Assembly: GCA_016287815.1 (NCBI GenBank)
Contig: JAEEWW010000013.1
Location: 1-42,856 of the forward strand
Length of the DNA: 42,856 bases
Direction: 5' to 3'
Source of the DNA: Treponema sp.
GTDB lineage: Bacteria; Spirochaetota; Spirochaetia; Treponematales; Treponemataceae
Part shown: in pieces, positions 16,647 to 25,704 of the stretch
Layout: each line of letters begins with the position of its first letter
Numbering within the stretch: the stretch's first letter is position 1
Position numbers and translations under genes: made by a program
The notes under the pieces: generated by a model
What the model saw: the letters and a program-made list of their open reading frames with translations, nothing else
Databases searched by the model: none
Told to the model about the DNA's origin: nothing

Positions 16647-18128
16647 ATGAACCGCTCAAAAGGGGATTCCAGATTATATATAATTGGCGCCGGATTTGCA
16701 GGCCAGATGATTGCAGACGACATAAAACGAAAAAAAATATTCGGACATGTTGCGGCTTTTCTTGACGATGACGAAAACCTTATAGGAAAACAGATAGACG
16801 GCGTTCCGGTTTTAGGGCCGATTGACAACATGGCTTCCCTGCTCCGCTGCTCCAGAGACGATACGGCAATTATTGCAATTCCCGCAGCTCCGGTTGAACG
16901 CATAAAAAAGATTTATGAAACACTTACCTTAAACGGATTCGGCAATATAAAAATTCTTCCTGCAATCAGCCAGATTGTCGACGGAACAGCCCATCTTGTT
17001 CAGGCAAGGGAATTTAATATTCTTGATATTCTTGGAAGAACTCCTGTAACAATTCCGCTTTCTAAAAGTCTTGCTTATCTTCGCGGCAAACGTGTACTTA
17101 TAACAGGAGCAGGCGGTTCAATAGGTTCAGAACTTGCAAGACAGCTTCTTTCTGGCGGCTGTGAACGCCTTTATCTTTTTGGTCACGGCGAAAATTCAAT
17201 TTATCAGATAGACAGGGAACTACGCCTTTTGCAGGCAGAAGGCGTAGGTGAAAAAGCAACAATTGTTCCGATTATCGGCGAACTAAAAAACCGCGAATAC
17301 ATGGATTATATAATCAAAAAAACCCGATGCGATGTAATTTTTCATTGTGCAGCATACAAACATGTTCCAATGATGGAAGAAAATCCTGTGGCCGCAATAG
17401 AAAATAACGTTTTTGGAACAAAAAACATCCTTGATGCGGCACTTGAAAACAAGGTTCAGCGTTTCGTCCTCATTTCTACAGACAAAGCTGTAATGCCAGT
17501 TTCTGTTTACGGCTGCTCAAAAATGATTTGCGAAAAACTTGTTCTTGACGCAGCACTAAAAGCTTCGGCTAAAACTTCATTTATGTTCGTTCGTTTTGGT
17601 AATGTTCTGGGCTCTCGTGGTTCAATTCTTCCTCTTTTCATTGAACAGTTAAAAAACGGCGGTCCGCTTACGGTTACAACACCTTCAATGGAACGCTATT
17701 TTATGACAATTCCGGAAGCATGCTCGCTTGTTTTGCAGACAGGCGGCGTTGGCGAAAACGGACATTCCTATCTTTTAGACATGGGTGAACCGGTAAAAAT
17801 TCTGACTCTTGCAGAACAGATAATTCGTTTTAGCGGACTTGAACCATATAAGGATATAGACATAAAAATTATAGGTGCACGAAAAGGTGAACGCGATTAT
17901 GAGCCATTATGGCTCCCGGAAGAAAAACCTTCTTTTACAAAATATAAAAAAATACTTGAACTGACAAATACAAATACAATTACAATGCCTTTAGAAGTTT
18001 TTCTGCAGAAACTTTCTCCAATTTGCATTTACGATGAAAGCAAAAAAGACTATTTCCGAAATCAGGAAAAACTTATAGAAATTCTTGACGAGGCAATTCC
18101 GCAGTTCAAAAACCGAGGTACAAAATAA
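16647..18128 (+). CDS. NDP-sugar 4,6-dehydratase/epimerase, CapD/FlaA1-like
   Basis: 493 residues. An N-terminal CoA-binding-like Rossmann domain (LYIIGAGFAGQMIADDI, about 8-25) replaces the membrane helices found in long WbpM/PglF proteins, so this is a soluble short form. The second Rossmann domain has the NAD motif ITGAGGSIGSEL near 150, HCAAYKHVPMMEENP near 235, and STDKAVMPVSVYGCSK with Y288/K292 as YxxxK. WbpM relatives have Met at that Tyr; the Tyr here resembles the FlaA1/PseB type. It probably makes a 4-keto-6-deoxy UDP-sugar for the aminotransferase that follows. GAAGGG precedes the ATG; its TAA overlaps the next ATG (TAATG). From memory, T. pallidum has a related gene called cap5D followed by spsC. 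Confidence 0.88.
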   Translation: MNRSKGDSRLYIIGAGFAGQMIADDIKRKKIFGHVAAFLDDDENLIGKQIDGVPVLGPIDNMASLLRCSRDDTAIIAIPAAPVERIKKIYETLTLNGFGNIKILPAISQIVDGTAHLVQAREFNILDILGRTPVTIPLSKSLAYLRGKRVLITGAGGSIGSELARQLLSGGCERLYLFGHGENSIYQIDRELRLLQAEGVGEKATIVPIIGELKNREYMDYIIKKTRCDVIFHCAAYKHVPMMEENPVAAIENNVFGTKNILDAALENKVQRFVLISTDKAVMPVSVYGCSKMICEKLVLDAALKASAKTSFMFVRFGNVLGSRGSILPLFIEQLKNGGPLTVTTPSMERYFMTIPEACSLVLQTGGVGENGHSYLLDMGEPVKILTLAEQIIRFSGLEPYKDIDIKIIGARKGERDYEPLWLPEEKPSFTKYKKILELTNTNTITMPLEVFLQKLSPICIYDESKKDYFRNQEKLIEILDEAIPQFKNRGTK

Positions 18129-19363
18129 TGTCTGATGCCGACAGCTTAAAAGTTCCTTTTTCCCGCCCTTCTCTTGGAATAGAAGAAGAAAACGCAGTTT
18201 TAAATGTAATGCGTTCAGGCTGGCTTACAACAGGTAAATACGCCCTTCAATTTGAAAAAGATTTTGCTGATTTTCTAGCAAAAGGCTGCTCTTCAAACGG
18301 ACAAAAAAAGGAAGTTACAGCCCTTGCCGTAAACAGCAACACAAGCGGAATGATTCTTGCAATGGAAGCCTGCGGCGTTACAAAAGGAACAGCAGTAATC
18401 ACAACACCATATACTTTTGTTTCTACAGCGATGTGCGCAAGACATCTTGGCGCAGATGTTTTTTTTGCAGATGTCGAAAAAGATTCCTATTCAATTGATT
18501 GCAGCAAAATAGAAGAAATTTTAAAAAAAGATGCAGAGCATGGCGAGCACAAAATAAAGGCAATTGTACCAGTCCACATAGCAGGCAACGTCTGCAATAT
18601 GAAAAAAATTCTTGAACTTGCAAAAAAATATTCTACAAAAGAAAATACAATCCGCGTAATAGAAGATGCAGCTCATTCATTTCCTTCTCTTACAGAACTT
18701 GGTTATGCAGGAATTATCGGTGATATCGGAGTATTTTCATTCTATGTTACAAAGACCATTACAACTGCGGAAGGCGGAATGGTAACGACTACAGATAAAG
18801 AACTTGCACAAAGAATGACAGTTATGCGTATGCATGGAATGGACAGAACAACATGGAACCGCTATACATCTCCAAGAGCTTCTTGGGAATATGACATTGT
18901 TGCCGAAGGCTATAAGTTCAATCTGCCGGACATTCTTGCAGCAATAGGAATTGAACAGCTGAAAAAAGCCCGGCTGTTTTTTGAAAATAGAATTAAAATT
19001 GTTGAAATGTATAACAGATCTTTTAAGAATCTGGATTATATAAAGCTTCCGCCCGACGGTAAAGGAAATGCATGGCATCTTTATCTTATGCGCATAATTC
19101 CTGAAAAGCTAAAAATCAACAGAGATGAATTTGCAAAAAAATTGCAGGCAAAAGGAATTGGAATTTCAGTTCATTTTATTCCGCTTTTTCGTTTTACCTA
19201 CTGGAAAAATCTTTATCCGCAATTTACTTCAGAAAATTTTCCAAATGCGGAACGACAGTATGTTACGACAATTTCTATTCCATTGTGGCCGGACATGACA
19301 AAAGATGATGCTGACCAAGTTATAAAAGCAGTAAAAGAAATTGGAGAAGAATTTCATGCCTGA
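18128..19363 (+). CDS. DegT/DnrJ/EryC1 family PLP-dependent sugar aminotransferase
   Basis: 411 residues. Typical family features are PFSRPSLGIEEENAV near the N-terminus, VIEDAAHSF near 180, and FYVTKTITTAEGG with PLP lysine K209. It would transfer an amino group to the 4-keto sugar made by the preceding dehydratase, giving an amino-deoxy sugar for glycan synthesis. The start codon overlaps the upstream stop (TAATG) and the end overlaps the next gene by 8 bases, so translation is coupled. The sugar specificity cannot be told from the sequence. Confidence 0.92.
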   Translation: MSDADSLKVPFSRPSLGIEEENAVLNVMRSGWLTTGKYALQFEKDFADFLAKGCSSNGQKKEVTALAVNSNTSGMILAMEACGVTKGTAVITTPYTFVSTAMCARHLGADVFFADVEKDSYSIDCSKIEEILKKDAEHGEHKIKAIVPVHIAGNVCNMKKILELAKKYSTKENTIRVIEDAAHSFPSLTELGYAGIIGDIGVFSFYVTKTITTAEGGMVTTTDKELAQRMTVMRMHGMDRTTWNRYTSPRASWEYDIVAEGYKFNLPDILAAIGIEQLKKARLFFENRIKIVEMYNRSFKNLDYIKLPPDGKGNAWHLYLMRIIPEKLKINRDEFAKKLQAKGIGISVHFIPLFRFTYWKNLYPQFTSENFPNAERQYVTTISIPLWPDMTKDDADQVIKAVKEIGEEFHA

Positions 19364-21488
19364 AAAAAAATCAGAAAAAACTAAAAAAAACAGAACAATT
19401 CTCTCTGACGATTTTTACAGCGATTTAACATTACCGGATATGCTGCATGCTGTTTTAATCCGTTCACCCAGAAAAGCAGGTCTTTTTGCAGGTATTCAAA
19501 TACCGCCGGATTTTCCTGAAGGCTATTCAATCTTTACGGCAAAAGATGTTCCAGGTAAAAACCTTGTTTCAATCCGAAATATAAAAGTTCCGGTATTTTG
19601 TGAAAGACGTGTTCAGTACGAAGGCGAACCTGTTGCAATTCTTACAGGTCCTGATAAAAATGTCCTTAATCAGCTAAAAGATAAAATTCATGTTATTCTG
19701 CATGACGTAAACGAAGATGAACAGGTTGAACAACAAACCAGGGAAAAAGAAATTAAAACAGGTCTTGCAGACAAAAATGAACTTGAATTTAATGAGCTTT
19801 TTACAAAAACAAAGAAAGTAATTAAAGGAACATGGAAATCAAATCTGGCAGTTCCTTCTTTTACAGAAACAGAAGGTGCAATCTGTCAGATAAAAAACGG
19901 AACTGTTAAAATTTCAACTCCTACAAGATGGATTTTTAATTTAAAAAATGTAGTTTCAACTGTACTTGCAACAGAAAGCGAAAATATCAGCGTAACAAAA
20001 ACCTGCTGCCAGCCATATACAAGAAACGGTGACTGGAAAAATTCACTCATCTGTGCGCAGACAGCTCTTGCGGCTTTTAAAACCGGAAAGCCTGTAAAAC
20101 TATGCTTTTCAGAAGAAGAACAGAAAAAATTTATTACCTGTCCGATGCCGGTTGAAATTTCTTACAAAAGCGCCATTGATGAAGACGGAAAAATCATCGC
20201 AATGGATATAGATATCGAAGCAAACATAGGCTCTTGCGATCCGTTCACAGATAAAATTATCGAGCGTCTGATGATTTCAAGCTGCGGAATTTATAATTTC
20301 CCGAATTTAAGAATTCATGCAAAAGCAAAAACATCACGGCTTCCGCCTACAAATCAAAATATTGATTTATTAGTTACACAGGCATCTTTTTCAATAGAAA
20401 GTCAGATGAATAAAATTGCAGAAATAACAGATTTTGCTCCCTATGAATTAAGATATAAAAACATACGCGCAAATTTAAAAGATAACCACATGCCGTTTGT
20501 AATTCCTTTTGAAAATCCTCAGAATACAATTGAAGCACTTACAAAACTCTGTGATTTTAAAAGAAAATTTACAACTTACCGGCTTGACTATATTGAGCGC
20601 CAGAAAAACAGCGACAATCTGGAAGTTTTTCCGATGCGTGGTATAGGTCTTGCATGCAGTCCGATTGCATCAGATTATTATGGAACGGATTTAAAAATAG
20701 AAATTCCAAAAATAGAAGCCACTCTTGAAAAAAACGGTACATTCTATATAAAAACCCTTCAACCTTCTCCTTCAATTCTTTCTATATGGAAAGAAACGGC
20801 CTCGTCAATCTTAGGAATAAGACCGTCAGATGTTAAGATCAATACAAATTTTGAAGCTGATGAAGAACCTCTGTTACCTGAAGATTTTTATTCAAATATC
20901 AGTGTAATGACTCAGCTTTTAAAAAAATGCTGCACGGCTATTCAGGCTAAAAAAAATAAAAACATATTTCCTATAACGATAAAGAAATCTGTTCCAAAAA
21001 CAGTAAAAGATTTGTGGAATTCTGAGACTTTAAAAGGAAGTCCATACAGCTGTTCATCTTTTGCAGCAGCCGCAGTAGAACTTGAAATTGAGCCAAGTAC
21101 ATTCAAATGCAAATTACGCGGAATATGGATTGTAATTGACGCTGGAAAACTTCTTATTGAAAACGAAGCTCAAAACAGGGTTTATTTTGAAATAAACAGA
21201 ACATTAGAAACTTTTTTTCAAAATGACGAAATTGAATGCGCAAAAATTTCTGTAAGCTTTATTAACTCCCAAAGCGAAGCAAAACCGATTCAAGGGCTTG
21301 TGCTAAGTACCCTGCCTTCGGCATTTCTTTCGGCAATTTCCCAGGCAATTTCCGAATCTATTTCTGAATTTCCTGTTAATTCGGAATTGTTATTTGAAAA
21401 AGGTGCATTTAAGCCAGACGAATTCCTGGATGCTGAAGAAGAAATTACAGCGGACGAAGCAGAGAAAACTCTGGAGGAAAGCAAATGA
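19356..21488 (+). CDS. Xanthine-dehydrogenase-like molybdenum-subunit homologue, degenerate
   Basis: 710 residues from ATG 19356, chosen because GGAGAAG precedes it by 8 bases. The overall order follows the XDH/aldehyde-oxidase large subunit (MLHAVLIRSPRKAGLF; RVQYEGEPVAILTG; SFTETEGAICQI), but active-site segments are unrecognisable. There is no QxxGGxFGgK, no RGFGxP loop, and the place of the catalytic Glu (GxGEP) near 643-655 reads IQGLVLSTLPSAFLSA. Molybdopterin chemistry is therefore unlikely. It overlaps the aminotransferase by 8 bases and the iron-sulfur-like gene by 4. From memory, T. pallidum has a quinoline 2-oxidoreductase-like gene close to spsC, which would be a syntenic relative. 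Function unknown; a structural or binding role is inferred. Confidence 0.75.
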   Translation: MPEKKSEKTKKNRTILSDDFYSDLTLPDMLHAVLIRSPRKAGLFAGIQIPPDFPEGYSIFTAKDVPGKNLVSIRNIKVPVFCERRVQYEGEPVAILTGPDKNVLNQLKDKIHVILHDVNEDEQVEQQTREKEIKTGLADKNELEFNELFTKTKKVIKGTWKSNLAVPSFTETEGAICQIKNGTVKISTPTRWIFNLKNVVSTVLATESENISVTKTCCQPYTRNGDWKNSLICAQTALAAFKTGKPVKLCFSEEEQKKFITCPMPVEISYKSAIDEDGKIIAMDIDIEANIGSCDPFTDKIIERLMISSCGIYNFPNLRIHAKAKTSRLPPTNQNIDLLVTQASFSIESQMNKIAEITDFAPYELRYKNIRANLKDNHMPFVIPFENPQNTIEALTKLCDFKRKFTTYRLDYIERQKNSDNLEVFPMRGIGLACSPIASDYYGTDLKIEIPKIEATLEKNGTFYIKTLQPSPSILSIWKETASSILGIRPSDVKINTNFEADEEPLLPEDFYSNISVMTQLLKKCCTAIQAKKNKNIFPITIKKSVPKTVKDLWNSETLKGSPYSCSSFAAAAVELEIEPSTFKCKLRGIWIVIDAGKLLIENEAQNRVYFEINRTLETFFQNDEIECAKISVSFINSQSEAKPIQGLVLSTLPSAFLSAISQAISESISEFPVNSELLFEKGAFKPDEFLDAEEEITADEAEKTLEESK

Positions 21489-21973
21489 AACTTTCTGTAA
21501 CGTTGAACGGTCAGAAGCAGATTCTTGAAGCAGAGCCACAAACTTCTCTATGTCAGGTTTTAAGAGATTTAGGCTTTACTTCAGTAAAAAACTCCGGTAA
21601 AAACGGACTTGCACTTTCGTGCACAATTCTGCTCGACGGAAAACCTGTTCCAAGCGATATCATTCCATTTGCAATAATAAACAACGCAGATATTGTCACA
21701 CTCGAATATTTTAAAACAACAGAAGATTACAAGGATATAGAAAACGGTTTTGAACAGGCAGGAATAAATTTATGCGGTTACTGTAATTCCGGAATGATTT
21801 TCACAGCCTATGATATAATAAAAACATACCAGCGGCCGACTATTCAGGAAATCGAAGATAATTCATCAATAAGCTATTGTTGTACAAGCAAAAAGGCATT
21901 TATTGCGGGCGTACGCAGTGCCATAGCATTCAGAACAAGACGAACAGGAAGTTTCAGGAATGGACACAGATAA
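21485..21973 (+). CDS. Xanthine-dehydrogenase-like [2Fe-2S] subunit homologue, cluster ligands mostly lost
   Basis: 162 residues, aligned by eye to the small XDH/CO-dehydrogenase subunit. The ferredoxin-like half keeps VTLNGQ and CTILLDG, but of the four plant-type cluster cysteines only C46 remains; the others read G38, A43 and D59. In the helical half CGYCNSGM keeps CxxC, but the second pair, normally CRC, reads YCC. Neither cluster is likely to assemble normally. It overlaps the large subunit gene by ATGA (GGAGG upstream) and the FAD-like gene by 14 bases. Confidence 0.8.
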   Translation: MKLSVTLNGQKQILEAEPQTSLCQVLRDLGFTSVKNSGKNGLALSCTILLDGKPVPSDIIPFAIINNADIVTLEYFKTTEDYKDIENGFEQAGINLCGYCNSGMIFTAYDIIKTYQRPTIQEIEDNSSISYCCTSKKAFIAGVRSAIAFRTRRTGSFRNGHR

Positions 21974-22766
21974 TATTCAGGTAAGCATAGCAGACAGTTT
22001 AACAGATGTTTTTTATTACTTAAAAACAATGCCCGGATTAAAAATTACAGGAGCATGTACAAATCTTAAAGAATTTCCTAAGAAAATGCTTTCTGTCCGG
22101 GGATTAAAAGAACTTTCTGAAATCACAAGAAATGAAAATTATATAGAAGCTGGCTCAGCCGTTACTATTACAAAACTCATGCTTCAGGGAAAAACAAAGC
22201 TTCCTGCTTTTTTTTACGAAGCATTAAACAGCATAGCAACTTCACAAATCAGAAATCTTGCAACAATTGGCGGTAATATCTGTAGTGAAGATATAAAAGG
22301 AACTTTATATGCACCGCTTTTGGCTTTAGATGCAAGGCTGATTTTCCAGACAGAAACAGAAACAACGGCAATTCCAATAAGTAAGTTTTCGTTAGATAAA
22401 GGATTCAGGCTTCTAACAAAGGTTCGGATTCCAACTGATGAATGGGACATTGCAGAATTTTGCAGGCTTGGAGAAAGTCATCACCTTACAGAAAAATCTG
22501 CATCCTATGTTTTTCTTGCAAGCGTAGAAAACAGTGTCTTAACGAGAGTCCGGCTTGCATTTGCGAATTTACAGGGTGCGCGTTTTACGAATTTTGAAAA
22601 CAGGATTGTTGGTTCAAGACTTCCTCTGGAAAAGAAAAACATTTCTTCAATAATAACCGATGCAGGTTTTGAATACGATAAATATTTTTCCTATTCAAAA
22701 AACAATCCGTTTATGAAAGAAGAATTTTTACGCCTTATAACCTATTCGCTAAATAAAATAAGCTGA
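21960..22766 (+). CDS. Xanthine-dehydrogenase-like FAD-subunit homologue
   Basis: 268 residues resembling the medium, FAD-binding subunit of CO dehydrogenase/XDH. The second FAD motif is well kept (ATSQIRNLATIGGNICSED, about 95-113). The first, normally AGGTDL, reads ITGACTNL, so flavin binding may be altered. AGGAAG lies 8 bases before the ATG. It is the last of five overlapping genes from 16647 and meets queA tail to tail after 27 bases without a visible terminator. Confidence 0.8.
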   Translation: MDTDNIQVSIADSLTDVFYYLKTMPGLKITGACTNLKEFPKKMLSVRGLKELSEITRNENYIEAGSAVTITKLMLQGKTKLPAFFYEALNSIATSQIRNLATIGGNICSEDIKGTLYAPLLALDARLIFQTETETTAIPISKFSLDKGFRLLTKVRIPTDEWDIAEFCRLGESHHLTEKSASYVFLASVENSVLTRVRLAFANLQGARFTNFENRIVGSRLPLEKKNISSIITDAGFEYDKYFSYSKNNPFMKEEFLRLITYSLNKIS

Positions 22767-22793
22767 TACTTATCTATCCCAAATGGTGCAACA

Positions 22794-23834
22794 CTAATCT
22801 ATAAGCATCGCATCGCCATAAGAGAAAAAGTGATATTTATTTTCTACCGCATTTTTATAAGCTGCAAGAATGTTTTCCCGGCTTGAAAAGGCACTTACAA
22901 GCATCAGCAATGTTGATTCAGGCGTATGAAAATTAGTAAACATTTTATCAACTACTTTAAATTTATATCCAGGGTAAATAAAAATGCTTGTTTTTTGAGT
23001 TCCGGCTTGTACAATTCCATCTGCTGTTGAACAGGATTCAAGTGTACGCACAGAAGTTGTACCGACGGCAAGAATCGGCCTGCCATCCTTTTTTGCCTGA
23101 TTAATTTTTTCAGCCGTACTTTCAGAAACAGAAAACCATTCTTCGTGCATCTTGTGATTTTCTATTACGTCTTCGCGCACAGGAAGGAATGTTCCTAATC
23201 CAACATGAAGCGTAACGAATTCCCTTTCTATTCCTTTTGCATCAAGTTTTTTAAGCATATCTTCGGTAAAATGAAGTCCTGCTGTAGGGCACGCAGAACT
23301 TCCTATATTTTTTGAATAGACATTCTGGTAACGTTCGCTGTCTTCTTCGGTGTCTTCGCGTTTTATATAAGGAGGAAGCGGAATATGCCCGTTCTTTTCA
23401 AACCAGGATTCATCAAGTGCAAAATCAAATTTTAGGGAACGGAATTCTGTTCCATTGTTCTTTTCATTTTCTATTATTGTGCCTGTAGAACCATCAGAGA
23501 AAGTGTAATTCATGCCCGGTTTTTGCTTTTTTGCATTTTTTACCATTACATTCCAGACACATCCGTCTTTATCAATCTGATTAAGGAACATAAATTCCTG
23601 TTCACGCCCGGTAGTCTGTTTTATTCCGTAACAGCGGGCACGTCTTACACGTGAATCATTAAAAACCATAAGGGTTTCAGGTGCAATTAAATCAGGAAGT
23701 TCATCCATTAAATGATGAGTAACTTTGCCGGTAAAACGGTTCATCTGCATAAGCTTATCCTGTCCGCGAATGCCGGAAGGATGCTGGGCAATAAGTTCTT
23801 CAGGTAAATCAAAATCAAAATCGGTTAAATTCAT
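22794..23834 (-). CDS. queA: S-adenosylmethionine:tRNA ribosyltransferase-isomerase
   Basis: 346 residues. Start set at ATG 23834 because TAGGAAG lies 4 bases upstream and the product begins MNLTDFDFDLPEELIAQHP as usual for QueA; the open frame before it is not needed. Conserved parts include MVFNDSRVRRARCYG, GSSACPTAGLHFTEDML, VTLHVGLGTFLPV and MFTNFHTPESTLLMLVSAF. It builds epoxyqueuosine on tRNA using SAM. It follows ruvB by 31 bases on the minus strand, completing a ruvA-ruvB-queA operon; ruvB and queA adjacency is common in bacteria. Confidence 0.97.
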   Translation of the reverse strand: MNLTDFDFDLPEELIAQHPSGIRGQDKLMQMNRFTGKVTHHLMDELPDLIAPETLMVFNDSRVRRARCYGIKQTTGREQEFMFLNQIDKDGCVWNVMVKNAKKQKPGMNYTFSDGSTGTIIENEKNNGTEFRSLKFDFALDESWFEKNGHIPLPPYIKREDTEEDSERYQNVYSKNIGSSACPTAGLHFTEDMLKKLDAKGIEREFVTLHVGLGTFLPVREDVIENHKMHEEWFSVSESTAEKINQAKKDGRPILAVGTTSVRTLESCSTADGIVQAGTQKTSIFIYPGYKFKVVDKMFTNFHTPESTLLMLVSAFSSRENILAAYKNAVENKYHFFSYGDAMLID

Positions 23835-23865
23835 TTTTCTTCCTAAGTTTTTATTCAAATAAAAT

Positions 23866-24927
23866 TTAAAAAAGCAGCCGCGCTTGTCCGCCAGAACTTT
23901 CTGGTGAAGAATCAGACGGCCTAAAAGGTAAGCCCAAATGTCTGTAGGCTTTTTCCGTTACAATACGACCGCGCGGCGTTCTTTGCAACAACCCGCACTG
24001 AATCAGATATGGCTCGTAATAATCTTCCAGAGTATCAATAGATTCACCGATAGAAATTGCAAGCGTTTCTGCTCCTACAGGTCCGCCGCCATAGCTTTGA
24101 ATAATGGAAAGTAAAATTTCCCTGTCGTATTTTTCAAGTCCTAAAGAATCAATTCCAAGACGCTCAAGGCCTTCATCAACTATTTTTTTGGTAATTCTGC
24201 CGCCGCCAAAAATCTGGGCAAAATCCCGCATACGGCGAAGAACCCGGTTTGCAACGCGCGGCGTTCCCCGGGAACATGAAGCCATTGCAAGCGCTGCATC
24301 CTCATCTACAGCAACATTTAAAATTCCTGCCGACCTGTGAATTATAAGTGCAAGTTCTTCTGCAGGATAATAGCTGAAGCGCTGAATAATTCCAAAGCGG
24401 CTGATTAAAGGACTTGAAACCATTCCGGCTTTTGTTGTAGCACCAACCAGCGTAAAATTAGGAATTGGAATTCTAACAGTACGGGCTGCCGCGCCCTGCC
24501 CTATAATCCAATCAAGCTCAAAATCTTCCATTGCAATATAAAGCATTTCTTCAATGGCAGGTTTTAAACGGTGAATTTCATCTATAAAAAAAACTGTCCT
24601 TGGAGTAATTGTAGAAAGAATTCCTGCAAGATCTTTAGGCTTTTCCAAAGCAGGCGCACTTGTTACCTTAAAATCTGCTCCCAATTCATGCGCAGTAATC
24701 TGTGCAAGAGTTGTTTTACCAAGACCAGGCGGCCCTATTAAAAAAAGATGATCAAGACTTTCCTGCCGAGCTCTGGCTGCTTCTATAAAAACAGATAGAT
24801 TCTTTTTTACTGTATTCTGTCCGAGAAATTCATTTAAAAGCTGAGGGCGCAAAGATTCCTGAGCATCATCTGCAGAAGGAATATCTGAACGCACTATGGA
24901 AGATTCGCTCATAGAAGAATCCTGCAT
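23866..24927 (-). CDS. ruvB: Holliday junction branch-migration ATPase RuvB
   Basis: 353 residues. The AAA+ core has [12 protein letters not shown], Walker [12 protein letters not shown] near 65-75, Walker [10 protein letters not shown], sensor [10 protein letters not shown] and a C-terminal winged helix ([20 protein letters not shown]). With RuvA it drives branch migration. GAGG lies 6 bases before the ATG and within the ruvA stop region; only 3 bases separate the genes. The C-terminus has a short serine-rich extension. Confidence 0.98.
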   Translation of the reverse strand: MQDSSMSESSIVRSDIPSADDAQESLRPQLLNEFLGQNTVKKNLSVFIEAARARQESLDHLFLIGPPGLGKTTLAQITAHELGADFKVTSAPALEKPKDLAGILSTITPRTVFFIDEIHRLKPAIEEMLYIAMEDFELDWIIGQGAAARTVRIPIPNFTLVGATTKAGMVSSPLISRFGIIQRFSYYPAEELALIIHRSAGILNVAVDEDAALAMASCSRGTPRVANRVLRRMRDFAQIFGGGRITKKIVDEGLERLGIDSLGLEKYDREILLSIIQSYGGGPVGAETLAISIGESIDTLEDYYEPYLIQCGLLQRTPRGRIVTEKAYRHLGLPFRPSDSSPESSGGQARLLF

Positions 24928-24930
24928 AAC

Positions 24931-25545
24931 TTACCTCGCAAGTGCAACCAGTGCACGCTTAAAAATTAAATCTTCTTTTTCTTTTCTGTCCTTTGCCTTA
25001 AAACCTTCATCTGAAGACAAACCAGAAACAATTTCATCTATTACAAGTTCACAGTTTTTCTTTTCGTATCCCATGTTAACCAGAGAATCAATAACATCTG
25101 CATATGCATTAGTTTTTACAGTACGAACTGTAACCGTATAATCCAAAGAAATTTTACCTTTAAGTGCAAGAAGCATTTTTCCTGCCGTTTTTTTACCGAC
25201 TCCTGGAATTTTTTCAAGGGCAGCAAGATTTCCTTCATCCAAAGCAGAAACCAGCTGAGAACCAGAAATATTAGAAAGAATTTTTACAGCACCTTTAGCA
25301 CCAACACCGTCAACTTTTAACAAATCCAGAAAAAGCATACGTTCTTTTGCAGATGCAAATCCAAAAAGCTTCATGGAATCTTCACGGTGCAAAAGCCAGG
25401 TATAAACTTTTGCGACCTGCCCTATCGGAGGAAGCGCATCAAGCGTACTGTCCGGAACAAATAAATCCCATTCAATTCCGTTTGTTTCAAGATAAAGCGT
25501 ATTCGGCATTTTTCCGGTAATCGTACCGGTCAAACTGTTAAACAT
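24931..25545 (-). CDS. ruvA: Holliday junction-binding protein RuvA
   Basis: 204 residues, normal length. N-terminal OB-fold (MFNSLTGTITGKMPNTLYLE), a helix-hairpin-helix core (LLKVDGVGAKGAVKILSNI; LEKIPGVGKKTAGKMLLALKG) and a C-terminal RuvB-binding domain (ADVIDSLVNMGYEKKNCELVIDEI pattern). First gene of the ruvA-ruvB-queA operon. No ruvC is in the window. Confidence 0.97.
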   Translation of the reverse strand: MFNSLTGTITGKMPNTLYLETNGIEWDLFVPDSTLDALPPIGQVAKVYTWLLHREDSMKLFGFASAKERMLFLDLLKVDGVGAKGAVKILSNISGSQLVSALDEGNLAALEKIPGVGKKTAGKMLLALKGKISLDYTVTVRTVKTNAYADVIDSLVNMGYEKKNCELVIDEIVSGLSSDEGFKAKDRKEKEDLIFKRALVALAR

Positions 25546-25614
25546 AAAATTATTATATCAGAAAACACTTTCTGTGTCATTTAAGTTAAGAATTACTATC
25601 TAATAAAGAAGAAG

Positions 25615-25648
25615 TCGCGGCGCAGTTAAATACTTAACTGCGCCGCGA
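25615..25648. terminator. Perfect 15-bp GC-rich hairpin between ruvA and the glycosidase-like lipoprotein gene
   Basis: TCGCGGCGCAGTTAA (25615-25629) is exactly complementary to 25634-25648, with a 4-base loop. On the minus strand it is followed by a T-rich tract (ACTTCTTCTTTATT), so it probably terminates the lipoprotein gene 57 bases upstream and shields ruvA. Its high GC content is unusual for the region; an extragenic palindromic repeat is the alternative. Confidence 0.65.
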
Positions 25649-25704
25649 AGACAGTGCGGCTCAAATCAATGGCTTTCGTTTACCGAGTATTTGCGCCTCA
25701 CAGG

